A stretch of 25,224 bases of DNA, from contig CAKZZO010000156.1 in NCBI GenBank assembly GCA_937885175.1, positions 1 to 25,224 of the forward strand. Direction: 5' to 3'. The notes under the pieces were generated by a model. The model saw only the letters and a list, made by a program, of their open reading frames with translations, was not told the origin of the DNA and ran no database searches. Made by a program: the position numbers and the translations under genes. The first letter of the stretch is position 1; every line of letters begins with the position of its first letter. This DNA comes from an uncultured Treponema sp. (GTDB lineage Bacteria > Spirochaetota > Spirochaetia > Treponematales > Treponemataceae). Below are positions 1 through 7,720 of this stretch, in pieces.

Positions 1-74
1 CTTTTCATTTGTCCAGCCGATATGCAAGCTCGATATCTATAATGCGTTTGCCCTGAACAATATGCCCTGTTTCC

Positions 75-102
75 TTGATTTTTTTTGCGTTTTAACTATA
101 CT
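75..102 (+). promoter_or_regulatory. Putative sigma70-type promoter for thiD-cytX
   Basis: A TTGATT -35 box (75-80) and a TATACT -10 box (97-102) are separated by 16 nt. Transcription would start near 109, leaving a leader of about 65 nt before the thiD start at 175. I found no THI-box (TPP riboswitch) consensus in the visible leader. Confidence 0.4.
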
Positions 103-174
103 TCTGAAAGAAAGCAAAAACATATCCCGGGGGCACCACGGGAACAAATGCAATTCGATTCTTTTGGAGGAAGT

Positions 175-987
175 ATGAAATCTGCATTGACAATCGCAGG
201 GAGTGATTCTTGCGGAGGCGCCGGCATCCAGGCTGACATCAAGACGATGACCATGAATGGCGTATATGCCATGAGCGCGGTTACCGCCCTGACTGCACAG
301 AACACCACCGGCGTATTTGGTATTCAGGAGGTTACTCCTGCATTTTTGGAAGAAGAAATCGAGGCAGTCGTTACCGACATCCGTCCTGACGCGGTAAAGA
401 CTGGCATGGTTTCTTCTGCTTCGCTTATCAAGACCATCGCCGCGCAAATAAAAAAGCATGGCCTCAAAAATGTGGTCGTTGACCCGGTCATGGTGGCCAC
501 CAGCGGTTCCCGCCTTATCAGTGAGGATGCTGTTTCCGTGCTGGAAAAAGAACTCTTCCCGCTGGCTCTTGTCATCACGCCTAACATTCCCGAAGCAGAA
601 ATTATTTCTGACATGCAGATAAGTGACCGGACCGGCATGGAAAAGGCCGCAAAAAAAATCAACGGAGACTTCGGTTGTGCGGTACTCCTCAAAGGCGGTC
701 ACAGCGTAAGCGATGCAGATGACTATCTCTTTGCGGACGGTAAGGGGCAGTGGTTCTCTGGAAAACGTATTGATAATCCCAATACACACGGAACCGGCTG
801 TACCCTTTCCAGTGCGATTGCCGCAAACCTCGCTAAGGGCTATGAACTTCCAGAAAGTGTCCGCCGCGCAAAGAACTATATTTCTTCAGCGCTTGCCGCC
901 CAACTCAACTTGGGAAAAGGCTCGGGACCCCTCATGCACAATTACATACTGCAGGGAAAAGACCCGCTGGCAATGGAGGAAAAATAA
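175..987 (+). CDS. thiD: Hydroxymethylpyrimidine/phosphomethylpyrimidine kinase ThiD
   Basis: A 270-residue kinase of the ribokinase fold. The family phosphorylates 4-amino-5-hydroxymethyl-2-methylpyrimidine (HMP) and then HMP-phosphate, giving HMP-PP for thiamine synthesis in the cytoplasm. The N-terminus has the family signature LTIAGSDSCGGAGIQADIKT. The anion-hole and catalytic-Cys motif NTHGTGCTLSSAIA lies at about residues 203-216. Length is normal for ThiD alone, with no ThiE or TenA fusion. The ATG at 175 is chosen over an in-frame TTG at 85 because GGAGG sits at 166-170 and homology begins right after this Met. The stop is 2 nt before cytX, whose ribosome binding site lies inside the thiD 3' end, so the two are one operon for HMP import and phosphorylation. 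Confidence 0.95.
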   Translation: MKSALTIAGSDSCGGAGIQADIKTMTMNGVYAMSAVTALTAQNTTGVFGIQEVTPAFLEEEIEAVVTDIRPDAVKTGMVSSASLIKTIAAQIKKHGLKNVVVDPVMVATSGSRLISEDAVSVLEKELFPLALVITPNIPEAEIISDMQISDRTGMEKAAKKINGDFGCAVLLKGGHSVSDADDYLFADGKGQWFSGKRIDNPNTHGTGCTLSSAIAANLAKGYELPESVRRAKNYISSALAAQLNLGKGSGPLMHNYILQGKDPLAMEEK

Positions 988-989
988 TT

Positions 990-2162
990 ATGGAAGAAAA
1001 AAAGACAAGTGTAGGTGCTTCCGCATTGATTTGGTTTGGGGCAGGTGTTTCCATTGCGGAAATCCTTACGGGCACCTATTTTGCACCGCTGGGATTTGAA
1101 CGCGGACTTGCGGCCATTATTCTGGGACATGTTATCGGCTGTGCGCTGCTCTTTGGCGCAGGCTATATCGGGGCTGTCAGCAAAAAAACTGCCATGGAAA
1201 GCACAAAGTCCAGCTTCGGCTCTGTCGGCGGAAGATTTTTTGCCCTCTTGAATGTGCTGCAGTTGGTGGGCTGGACGGGTATTATGATTTACGACGGAGC
1301 AGCGAGCGTAAACGAAATATTCTCCTTTAACAGTTGGATTTGGTGTCTTGTTATCGGTGCCCTGATAATGCTGTGGATTGTCATCGGTATTACCAATCTG
1401 GGCAAGGTGAATCTGGTTACGATGAGCCTTTTGTTCCTGCTCACCGTCGTTCTTTGCGTCGTGATTTTCCGTGGCAGAGCATCCCTGCTTCCCTCTGACC
1501 TGGGGGAAATGATGTCCTTTGGAGCCGCCGTTGAACTTGCCGCCACCATGCCGCTTTCCTGGCTGCCTCTGATGAGCGACTACACCAAGGATGCTGAAAA
1601 ACCCTTTGCCACAACCTTGGTCAGCACGATTGTCTACGGTCTGGTCAGTTCATGGATGTATCTTATCGGCATGGGTTCTGCCTTGCTCACAGGCGAAAGC
1701 GGCATTGCACCAATTATGGTCAAGGCTGGACTGGGACTTGCGGCACTGGTCATCGTCATACTTTCCACCGTCACCACCACATTCCTTGACGCATACAGTG
1801 CGGGCATTTCCTCTGTTACCGTAAGTGAAAAAGTGAATCCGCGCCTTGCCGCCATTGTCACAGCAATCATCGGCACCCTAGGCGCATGCATCTGCAACAT
1901 GGACGACATCACCGATTTTCTCTACGTTATCGGTTCGGTTTTTGCTCCCATGATTGCCGTCCAACTCGCTTCCTTTTTTGTCATCAAAAACGATTCTTCG
2001 GAAAAGCCTTTTGACTTGCCTAATCTTATGGTCTGGCTTTTGGGCTTTGTCTTCTATCGCTTCCTGCTCACCAAGGACTTTGTTTTAGGCATCACGCTTC
2101 CCTGTATGGCTGCAACATTTGCCCTCACCGTCATCGTCGGAAAAATCCGTACAAAAAAATAA
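990..2162 (+). CDS. cytX: Putative hydroxymethylpyrimidine transporter CytX (NCS1 family)
   Basis: A 390-residue, very hydrophobic membrane protein of the NCS1 nucleobase:cation symporter family, with roughly 11-12 predicted membrane segments. The N-terminal stretch WFGAGVSIAEILTGTYFAPL and the following GHVIGCALLFGAGYIGA are characteristic of the CytX/CodB-like branch. Its assignment to HMP (thiamine pyrimidine) uptake rests on family knowledge plus its position 2 nt after thiD, a recurrent pairing. The ATG at 990 is preceded by GGAGGA at 975-980. The pathway inferred for the pair is HMP import by CytX followed by phosphorylation by ThiD. A cytosine or other nucleobase permease is the alternative if the thiD context is ignored. 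Confidence 0.88.
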   Translation: MEEKKTSVGASALIWFGAGVSIAEILTGTYFAPLGFERGLAAIILGHVIGCALLFGAGYIGAVSKKTAMESTKSSFGSVGGRFFALLNVLQLVGWTGIMIYDGAASVNEIFSFNSWIWCLVIGALIMLWIVIGITNLGKVNLVTMSLLFLLTVVLCVVIFRGRASLLPSDLGEMMSFGAAVELAATMPLSWLPLMSDYTKDAEKPFATTLVSTIVYGLVSSWMYLIGMGSALLTGESGIAPIMVKAGLGLAALVIVILSTVTTTFLDAYSAGISSVTVSEKVNPRLAAIVTAIIGTLGACICNMDDITDFLYVIGSVFAPMIAVQLASFFVIKNDSSEKPFDLPNLMVWLLGFVFYRFLLTKDFVLGITLPCMAATFALTVIVGKIRTKK

Positions 2163-2167
2163 GCCCG

Positions 2168-2213
2168 GCGGGGGAAACGCCACCTTTCGCAAAAGGTACT
2201 TCTTTTCCCCCGC
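2168..2213 (+). terminator. GC-rich nested hairpin after cytX, probable terminator
   Basis: A perfect 10-bp stem, GCGGGGGAAA (2168-2177) with TTTCCCCCGC (2204-2213), encloses a second perfect hairpin, ACCTTT (2182-2187) with AAAGGT (2192-2197) on a CGCA loop. The sequence after it is C-rich and then TTTTCTT rather than a clean U tract, so termination is plausible but not textbook. It lies just past the cytX stop and before the tRNA promoter. Confidence 0.5.
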
Positions 2214-2239
2214 ACCCCCTTTTCTTCCAAAGACAGACA

Positions 2240-2268
2240 TTGACACAAGTGCTACTTTTTGCTATAGT
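2240..2268 (+). promoter_or_regulatory. Near-consensus promoter for tRNA-Val
   Basis: TTGACA (2240-2245) and TATAGT (2263-2268) are exactly 17 nt apart. Start would be near 2275, just upstream of the tRNA precursor and its 5' flanking stem. This is among the best sigma70-type matches in the window, fitting a stable RNA gene. Confidence 0.75.
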
Positions 2269-2278
2269 CATTCCATCA

Positions 2279-2378
2279 ATGTATTTAATGGTCGTTTAAC
2301 TCAGTGGTAGAGTGCTACCTTCACACGGTAGAAGTCACTAGTTCGAATCTAGTAACGACCATCAAATACATTTTTTTT
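2279..2378 (+). terminator. Extended tRNA-flanking stem ending in a T8 tract
   Basis: The 11 nt before the tRNA (2279-2289) are complementary to the 11 nt starting at its discriminator base (2361-2371), with one A/C mismatch. The 7-bp acceptor stem is therefore extended to 18 positions, 2279-2296 with 2354-2371. A run of eight T (2371-2378) follows at once. The whole tRNA thus sits in the loop of a terminator-like stem. It probably terminates the precursor and presents paired 5' and 3' trailers to the processing nucleases. Confidence 0.5.
2290..2361 (+). tRNA. tRNA-Val (anticodon CAC)
   Basis: The full cloverleaf can be drawn. The acceptor stem is GGTCGTT (2290-2296) with AACGACC (2354-2360). 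The D arm is CTC/GAG around AGTGGTA. The anticodon arm is CTACC-TTCACAC-GGTAG with CAC at positions 34-36, and the T arm is ACTAG-TTCGAAT-CTAGT. The discriminator is A2361 and CCA is not encoded. Anticodon CAC reads GUG valine codons. The gene stands alone with its own promoter and a long flanking complementary stem. Confidence 0.93.
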
Positions 2379-2409
2379 GCCCGCGCAGGAGGCGCGGTGA
2401 AAAGCGATG

Positions 2410-2431
2410 AGTTTTGCGTCTGCAAAACTCG
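2410..2431. repeat. Perfect 9-bp palindromic hairpin between tRNA-Val and ilvD
   Basis: GAGTTTTGC (2410-2418) and GCAAAACTC (2423-2431) are perfect inverted arms around a GTCT loop. There is no T tract on either side. The same arm core (GAGTTTTG / CAAAACTC) occurs around a longer loop at 21685-21715 inside the pnt repeat block, which suggests a dispersed repeat module rather than a terminator. Confidence 0.5.
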
Positions 2432-2493
2432 CAGAAGTTATGAACTTTAGTATTATTAAAGTTACTTTAGTAAAATTTAAGTAAAAATTCCTA

Positions 2494-2522
2494 TTGACCT
2501 TGCACCTGAAATTCGATACGCT
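2494..2522 (+). promoter_or_regulatory. Weak candidate promoter for ilvDB
   Basis: TTGACC (2494-2499) stands 17 nt before a poor -10 box, TACGCT (2517-2522), downstream of an AT-rich stretch (2436-2490) that could act as an UP-like element. The context TTCCTATTGAC is shared with the metQ promoter at 5964-5973. No leader peptide, T-box or attenuator fits in the short space before the ilvD start at 2555. Confidence 0.3.
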
Positions 2523-2554
2523 ATAGCGAAACCATTGATTTTTTGAGGTAGGTT

Positions 2555-4246
2555 ATGGCAAAAAAATCTGATAACGCGGTCAAAGGCACCGCACGCGCAC
2601 CTCATCGCAGCCTTTTTTATGCGATGGGCTACACTGATGAAGAACTGGAACGCCCCCTGGTTGGCGTCTGCTGCGCAAAAAATGAAATCATCCCCGGGCA
2701 TGCGGAACTGGACAGAATTGCAGAAGCCGTAAAGGCTGGCGTTCGCATGGCTGGCGGCACTCCCATTGAATTTCCCGCGATTGGCGTTTGCGATGGCATC
2801 GCCATGGGGCACGAGGGCATGAAGTACAGCCTCGTTACCCGCGAACTGATTGCAGACAGCGTGGAATGCGTTGCAAAGGCGCATCAGTTTGACGCGCTGG
2901 TTATGATTCCTAACTGCGACAAGATTGTTCCCGGTATGCTGATGGCAGCCGCTCGCCTTGATTTGCCCACCGTTTTCTGTTCCGGCGGTCCTATGATGCC
3001 CGGTCACTTGCCTGGTCACGATGAGTCTAATCCCTATTCGGGCAAAAATCTTTCCCTTACGGATATGTTTGAGGCGGTTGGTGGTCTTGCTGTTGGCAAA
3101 ATCAATGAATGTCAGCTGAAAGAACTGGAGCACAGTGCCTGTCCTGGTTGTGGCGCCTGTTCTGGCATGTTCACGGCAAACTCGATGAACTGCCTTACCG
3201 AAGTGCTTGGTTTGGGGCTTCCCGGCAACGGCACCATCCCCGCCGTGACTGGCTCTCGCATTGCACTTGCAAAGCATGCCGGTATGCAGGTAATGGAAAT
3301 GTACAAGCGGGGAATCACCGCCCGTCAGATGATGACTGCGGATTCATTCCGCAATGCCCTTGCCGCAGACATGGCTTTGGGCTGCTCGTCAAACACCATG
3401 CTCCATGTTCCTGCTATTGCACACGAAGCGGGGGTTAAGATTGACCTGCATGAAGTGAACGAAATTTCTAACCATACGCCCAACCTCTGCCATCTTGCTC
3501 CTGCTGGCCACACATTTATGTGCGAGTTAAACGATGCAGGCGGTGTACAGGCTGTTCTGGCTGAACTTGCCAAAAAGAACCTGATTAAAACTGACCTGAT
3601 TACGGCAACGGGTAAAACGATTGCAGAGAATATCAAGGGCGTGGTAAACCGCAATCCTGAAATCCTGCGGCCCATTGAAAATCCCTACAGTGATAATGGT
3701 GGCATTGCAATCCTCTTTGGAAACCTTGCCCCCGATGGCACTGTAGTAAAGCGTTCTGCCTGCGCACCTGAACTGATGAAGCACACGGGACCTGCCCGCG
3801 TATTCAACAGCGAGGAAGATGCCATGGCAGCGGTGCAGGGACGCAAAATCAATCCTGGTGACGTAGTGGTTATCCGCTACGAAGGCCCGAAAGGGGGACC
3901 GGGTATGCGTGAGATGCTGGCTGTAACGGCTGCACTTGCAGGACAGGGCATGGACAAGCAGGTTGCCTTGATTACCGACGGACGCTTTTCAGGCGCAACC
4001 CGTGGCGCATCTCTGGGACATTGTTCTCCAGAAGCGGCAGTAGGTGGTCCCATTGGTCTCGTGGAAGAAGGTGACAAGATTACGCTGGACATCAACAATT
4101 ATAAAATCACGCTGGAAGTAAGCGATGAAGAACTTGCCAAGCGCAAGGCTGCGTGGAAGCCGATTCCGCCTAAGGTAACGACAGGCTATCTGGCACGCTA
4201 TGCAAAGCTGGTTTCATCAGCGGATAAAGGTGCAATCTTAGAGTAG
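2555..4246 (+). CDS. ilvD: Dihydroxy-acid dehydratase IlvD
   Basis: A 563-residue cytoplasmic iron-sulfur enzyme of the IlvD/Edd family. It dehydrates 2,3-dihydroxy-isovalerate and 2,3-dihydroxy-methylvalerate to the 2-keto acid precursors of valine/leucine and isoleucine. Visible motifs are PNCDKIVPGM with Cys121 and Lys123, the cluster motif CPGCGACSGMFTANSMNCL from Cys196, and the C-terminal DGRFSGATRGASLGH. The usual N-terminal PCN cysteine motif is replaced by IIPGH, as in the E. coli-type sequence, so a [4Fe-4S] rather than [2Fe-2S] enzyme is more likely (inference). Length is normal. The ATG at 2555 has GAGG at 2545-2548. ilvB follows after 8 nt, so the two are co-transcribed. Confidence 0.96.
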   Translation: MAKKSDNAVKGTARAPHRSLFYAMGYTDEELERPLVGVCCAKNEIIPGHAELDRIAEAVKAGVRMAGGTPIEFPAIGVCDGIAMGHEGMKYSLVTRELIADSVECVAKAHQFDALVMIPNCDKIVPGMLMAAARLDLPTVFCSGGPMMPGHLPGHDESNPYSGKNLSLTDMFEAVGGLAVGKINECQLKELEHSACPGCGACSGMFTANSMNCLTEVLGLGLPGNGTIPAVTGSRIALAKHAGMQVMEMYKRGITARQMMTADSFRNALAADMALGCSSNTMLHVPAIAHEAGVKIDLHEVNEISNHTPNLCHLAPAGHTFMCELNDAGGVQAVLAELAKKNLIKTDLITATGKTIAENIKGVVNRNPEILRPIENPYSDNGGIAILFGNLAPDGTVVKRSACAPELMKHTGPARVFNSEEDAMAAVQGRKINPGDVVVIRYEGPKGGPGMREMLAVTAALAGQGMDKQVALITDGRFSGATRGASLGHCSPEAAVGGPIGLVEEGDKITLDINNYKITLEVSDEELAKRKAAWKPIPPKVTTGYLARYAKLVSSADKGAILE

Positions 4247-4254
4247 GAGTAAAT

Positions 4255-5961
4255 ATGAAGATTACTGGTGCGAGAGTAGTGGTGGAGTGCCTGATTGAAC
4301 AGGGCGTGCACACCGTTTTTGGTTATCCTGGCGGAACGATTTTGAATGTGTATGATGAGCTTTACAAGTGCAGTGACAGAATCCGCCACATTTTGACGGC
4401 TCACGAGCAGGGGGCTGCCCATGCGGCAGACGGCTATGCCCGTTCAACGGGAGAAGTTGGCGTGGTTATGGCAACAAGTGGTCCGGGTGCTACAAACCTT
4501 GTGACGGGTATTGCAACGGCATACATGGATTCTGTGCCTCTGGTTGCTATTACCTGTAACGTGCCCACATCCCTTTTGGGAAAAGACAGCTTTCAGGAAG
4601 TGGACATTGCGGGTATTACCATGCCCATCACTAAGCACAATTATATTGCCCGCGACCCCAAAAAACTTGCGGCAACTATCCGCGAGGCTTTTTTGATTGC
4701 AAAGTCAGGTCGTCCGGGACCGGTCTTGATTGATATTCCCAAGGATGTTACGGCGGCGATGATTGACTATACCCCGCTTGATCCGGCCTCTGCAAAAGAT
4801 ACGGCTGCCATTCAGAAAGCAAGTCTGCGCCGCCTTACCAAGACGGTGGAAGCAACTGATGAAGACATTAAGGCTGCGGCAGAACTGATTAATGCGGCAG
4901 AACGGCCGCTTATTTACTGTGGCGGCGGTGTCGTTATCTCAAGTGCAGAAAAAGAACTGCTTGATTTGGCAGAAAAGGCTCAGATTCCAGTCTGTGTAAC
5001 GCTCATGGGCAAGTCTGCCTTCCCGTCTACCAATGCCTTGTGTACGGGTATGGTTGGTATGCACGGTACAAAGGCATCTAATCTTGCCGTGAGCAAGTGT
5101 GATTTGCTGATTGCAATCGGTGCCCGCTTTAGCGATCGCGTAACAAGCGATACCAAACGCTTTGCAAAGAACAGCAAGGTTCTGCACATCGACATTGACC
5201 CGGCGGAAATCGACAAGAACGTAAAGACCTCTGCCTCTGTGATTGGAAACATCAAGGAAACGCTTTCCCGTCTTGTTCCCGCTGTAGAAAAGAAGGCTGC
5301 CGGCAAGTGGAATGAGCAGGTTGCTGAATGGAAGCAGTTGGTACCGCCTAGCTGGATGAGCGCAAGAAACATCCATCCCCGCGTACTCTGTGAATACGTG
5401 CATGAAAAACTGGGAGATGATGCCATTATTACTACGGAAGTCGGCCAGCATCAGATGTGGGTAGCACAGTTCTATCCCTTTGTAAAGCCGAGAACATTTA
5501 TCACCTCTGGCGGTCTGGGAACGATGGGCTTTGGCACTGGTGCGGCAATCGGTGCTCAGGTAGCTAATCCCAATAAGTATGTCGTGCATTACGCAGGAGA
5601 CGGTTCATTCCGCATGAACTGTAATGAACTTGCCACTATCTGCCATTACAATCTTCCTGTGGTGATTATTGTCGTGAACAACGGAACGCTGGGCATGGTG
5701 CGTCAGTGGCAGAATCTTTTCTACGGGCAGCGTTACAGCCAGACAACCCTTGATTTTGGACCGGATTTTGCAAAACTCGCTGAAGCATACGGAATCCGTG
5801 GCTATCATGCATCAACTGAAGCCGAATTTAAGAAGGCTTTTGATGATGCGATAAGCGAAAGAAAACCCGCTGTCATTGAGTGTCACATCGACTTGAACGA
5901 AATGGTACTTCCCATGGTTCCCGGCGGAAAGCCCGTTGACGAACCGATTATGGAAGTATAA
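4255..5961 (+). CDS. ilvB: Acetolactate synthase large (catalytic) subunit IlvB
   Basis: A 568-residue ThDP-dependent enzyme that makes 2-acetolactate or 2-aceto-2-hydroxybutyrate from pyruvate, the first shared step of branched-chain amino acid synthesis. The N-terminal pyrimidine-binding domain carries FGYPGGTILNVYDEL and the catalytic Glu51 in LTAHEQGAAHAADGYA. The ThDP/Mg motif runs from GDGSFRMNCNELAT to VVNNGTLG at about residues 446-475. GKDSFQE and the central FAD-type domain are present, so this is the biosynthetic AHAS type rather than pyruvate oxidase. TAGGAG at 4244-4249 is the ribosome binding site and overlaps the ilvD stop. No ilvN regulatory subunit follows; the next gene is metQ. 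It must be supplied elsewhere or the enzyme works without it. Confidence 0.95.
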   Translation: MKITGARVVVECLIEQGVHTVFGYPGGTILNVYDELYKCSDRIRHILTAHEQGAAHAADGYARSTGEVGVVMATSGPGATNLVTGIATAYMDSVPLVAITCNVPTSLLGKDSFQEVDIAGITMPITKHNYIARDPKKLAATIREAFLIAKSGRPGPVLIDIPKDVTAAMIDYTPLDPASAKDTAAIQKASLRRLTKTVEATDEDIKAAAELINAAERPLIYCGGGVVISSAEKELLDLAEKAQIPVCVTLMGKSAFPSTNALCTGMVGMHGTKASNLAVSKCDLLIAIGARFSDRVTSDTKRFAKNSKVLHIDIDPAEIDKNVKTSASVIGNIKETLSRLVPAVEKKAAGKWNEQVAEWKQLVPPSWMSARNIHPRVLCEYVHEKLGDDAIITTEVGQHQMWVAQFYPFVKPRTFITSGGLGTMGFGTGAAIGAQVANPNKYVVHYAGDGSFRMNCNELATICHYNLPVVIIVVNNGTLGMVRQWQNLFYGQRYSQTTLDFGPDFAKLAEAYGIRGYHASTEAEFKKAFDDAISERKPAVIECHIDLNEMVLPMVPGGKPVDEPIMEV

Positions 5962-5968
5962 TTTCCTA

Positions 5969-5997
5969 TTGACATTATAGGTTATTATCAGCATACT
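5969..5997 (+). promoter_or_regulatory. Promoter for metQ
   Basis: TTGACA (5969-5974) and CATACT (5992-5997) are 17 nt apart, 8 nt after the ilvB stop. The leader to the metQ ATG at 6049 is about 45 nt and holds no SAM-riboswitch consensus. Confidence 0.55.
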
Positions 5998-6048
5998 CTT
6001 TTTTATCCGCTCTGCATGGGGTGGATATTTTTAATACGAGGTGTATAT

Positions 6049-6840
6049 ATGAAAAAAACAGTTTTTTTTGTACTGGCGGCACTGGTGCTTGCCGTGACTG
6101 GCTGTTCCAAAAAAACAGCAAATGAATTGACCGTCGGTGCGACTCCCGAGCCACACGCAGCAATCTTGAATTTGATTGTAGATGACTTGGCAAAGGAGGG
6201 CGTAACGCTTAAAGTTGTTGAGTTCACTGACTATGTAACGCCCAATGAAGCGGTTGAAAACGGTCAGATTGACGCAAACTTCTTTCAGCACATTCCCTAT
6301 CTGGAGAGTTTCAATTCAGAGCGCGGCTACCACCTGACAAATGCCGGCGGTGTACATGTAGAACCCTTGGCATTGTACTCACACAAATATGATGCTGCAG
6401 AAAAAATTCCCGACGGTGCAAGAATCGCCGTTCCCAATGATCCGACTAACGAAGGCCGCGCATTGCTGCTTTTGCAGGCTGCTGGCTATATCACGCTGAA
6501 TCCGCTGGCAGGACTGACAGCGGTGCCGACTGATATTCTTGAAAACAAAAAGAACTTCAAGTTTGTAGAAATTGAAGCGGCGAGCCTTCCCCGTGTTCTT
6601 GATGATGTGGATGCTGCCGTAATCAACGGAAACTATGCTATTCCCGCAGGTCTTACCGCTGCAAAGGACGGACTGATTGTTGAGGGTGCTGATTCTCCCT
6701 ACGTAAACATCATCGCCGTAAAGGAAGGCCGTGAGAATGACGAGGCTGTTAAAAAACTGGTTAAGGCTGTCAGAAGTCAGAAAGTAAGGGACTACATCAC
6801 CGAGCATTATCCTAACGGCGAAGTAGTAACAGTCTTTTAA
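6049..6840 (+). CDS. metQ: MetQ/NlpA-family D-methionine-binding lipoprotein
   Basis: A 263-residue substrate-binding lipoprotein of the NLPA family, the periplasmic receptor of MetNIQ-type methionine ABC importers. The N-terminus is a lipoprotein signal with lipobox AVTGC (Cys19). Family motifs are VEFTDYVTPNEAVENGQIDA, NFFQHIPYLESFN and the ligand-domain hallmark NDPTNEGRAL. I start at the ATG at 6049, not the in-frame Met at 6016, because the signal peptide begins there and ACGAGGTG lies about 8 nt upstream. No metN or metI is adjacent, so the ATPase and permease must be encoded elsewhere. The stop overlaps the convergent downstream gene by 4 nt. Other NLPA-family ligands cannot be excluded. 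Confidence 0.93.
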   Translation: MKKTVFFVLAALVLAVTGCSKKTANELTVGATPEPHAAILNLIVDDLAKEGVTLKVVEFTDYVTPNEAVENGQIDANFFQHIPYLESFNSERGYHLTNAGGVHVEPLALYSHKYDAAEKIPDGARIAVPNDPTNEGRALLLLQAAGYITLNPLAGLTAVPTDILENKKNFKFVEIEAASLPRVLDDVDAAVINGNYAIPAGLTAAKDGLIVEGADSPYVNIIAVKEGRENDEAVKKLVKAVRSQKVRDYITEHYPNGEVVTVF

Positions 6841-7700
6841 TAGGCGTCCATTGAATAGGTGAGCGTAACTTCCTTGCCCAGAATGTCCACTACGACGATT
6901 GTAATTGCGTTGTGACCTTTGGGCAGGGAAACTTCCGCCAAAAGCTGGCGGTTTGTATCGGGGTAGAGTAGTGCGACTGGGTAACTCTTGTTGCCATTGG
7001 TGCACAGCCTACCGTTTTTTTCCCTCAGCATGTCATAGGAAATCGTTTCTACTGCCGCACCGTTAATGAAGATGGTTGTACGGTAAGGCATGGCGGTTTC
7101 CTGCCGCTTCCGATAAAGATAGTAGGTGCCAGAGGGAAATCTCTTGTTGATTCCCAATGCATATTCATTTCCCTTGCGGTTTACTGCCGTTACATTTTGA
7201 ATGGTCAGTTCCAGTTCCTTTCCAACGCGGGGCATGAGCACCCGTGGGTTTATGAAAACCTGATTTTTTGTATCAACCACCTGAAATTCAAGGTTCGCCT
7301 GTCCCTGCTGCCAGCCAGTGTTTCCGCAGAGACCAAAATTGGTTCCCGTCTGTACGCTGTCCAGGGCATACCGCTGTCTTTGGGAATCCCGGTCAAGGTT
7401 TGCGTAGATTGTTTGCAGATTGTCCTTATGGGCAAGGATAATGGCGTTTCCCAATGTGCTTTCAAAGAGTTCGCTTTCCTCGGAATGTTCTGAAATGACG
7501 GCGATGACTTTTCCTTCTTCTGCAGCTTTGATTTCTTCGCTGTCAGTAAAAATGAGTGACGAATTGATGGTGCCGCCTCTAATCTGTCCAAAGTATGAAT
7601 AGAAGGAGTCTGATTGAATGGCATTCTGCGGCCAGTCAAATGTAAATCCTGCTGCTGTAAACATGCAAGCAGTTAGTGAAAGGATCAGTGTTTTTTTCAT
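6837..7700 (-). CDS. Exported LytM/M23-fold protein lacking catalytic residues
   Basis: A 287-residue exported protein with an N-terminal signal peptide (about residues 1-18). Residues about 45-156 follow the LytM (M23 endopeptidase) fold: a GKV turn at 63-65, GNAIILAHKDNLQTIYANL at 84-102, GLCGNTGW at 123-130, and INPRVLMP at the end. Every expected zinc or catalytic position is changed. The first His/Asp motif reads INSSLIFTD, the YxHL motif reads YANL, and the HLHFE motif reads ANLEFQ. It is therefore predicted to be a non-enzymatic LytM domain, a class known elsewhere to regulate cell-wall amidases or act as scaffold. Residues 160-287 are a beta-rich C-terminal domain I do not recognise. 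A strong GGGAGGG site precedes the ATG. It lies 20 nt after the propeller gene, so they are probably one operon. Confidence 0.72.
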   Translation of the reverse strand: MKKTLILSLTACMFTAAGFTFDWPQNAIQSDSFYSYFGQIRGGTINSSLIFTDSEEIKAAEEGKVIAVISEHSEESELFESTLGNAIILAHKDNLQTIYANLDRDSQRQRYALDSVQTGTNFGLCGNTGWQQGQANLEFQVVDTKNQVFINPRVLMPRVGKELELTIQNVTAVNRKGNEYALGINKRFPSGTYYLYRKRQETAMPYRTTIFINGAAVETISYDMLREKNGRLCTNGNKSYPVALLYPDTNRQLLAEVSLPKGHNAITIVVVDILGKEVTLTYSMDAY

Positions 7701-7720
7701 AATTCCCTCCCCTCTTTAAT

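Noticed and set aside
1..174. TPP riboswitch upstream of thiD
   Set aside because: No conserved THI-box sequence (CTGAGA or ACCTGATC-type) is visible in the available leader.
2477..3277. A 266-codon minus-strand ORF
   Set aside because: It is antisense to the well-supported ilvD and its promoter region, and its His/Asn/Ala-rich translation is typical of a shadow frame.
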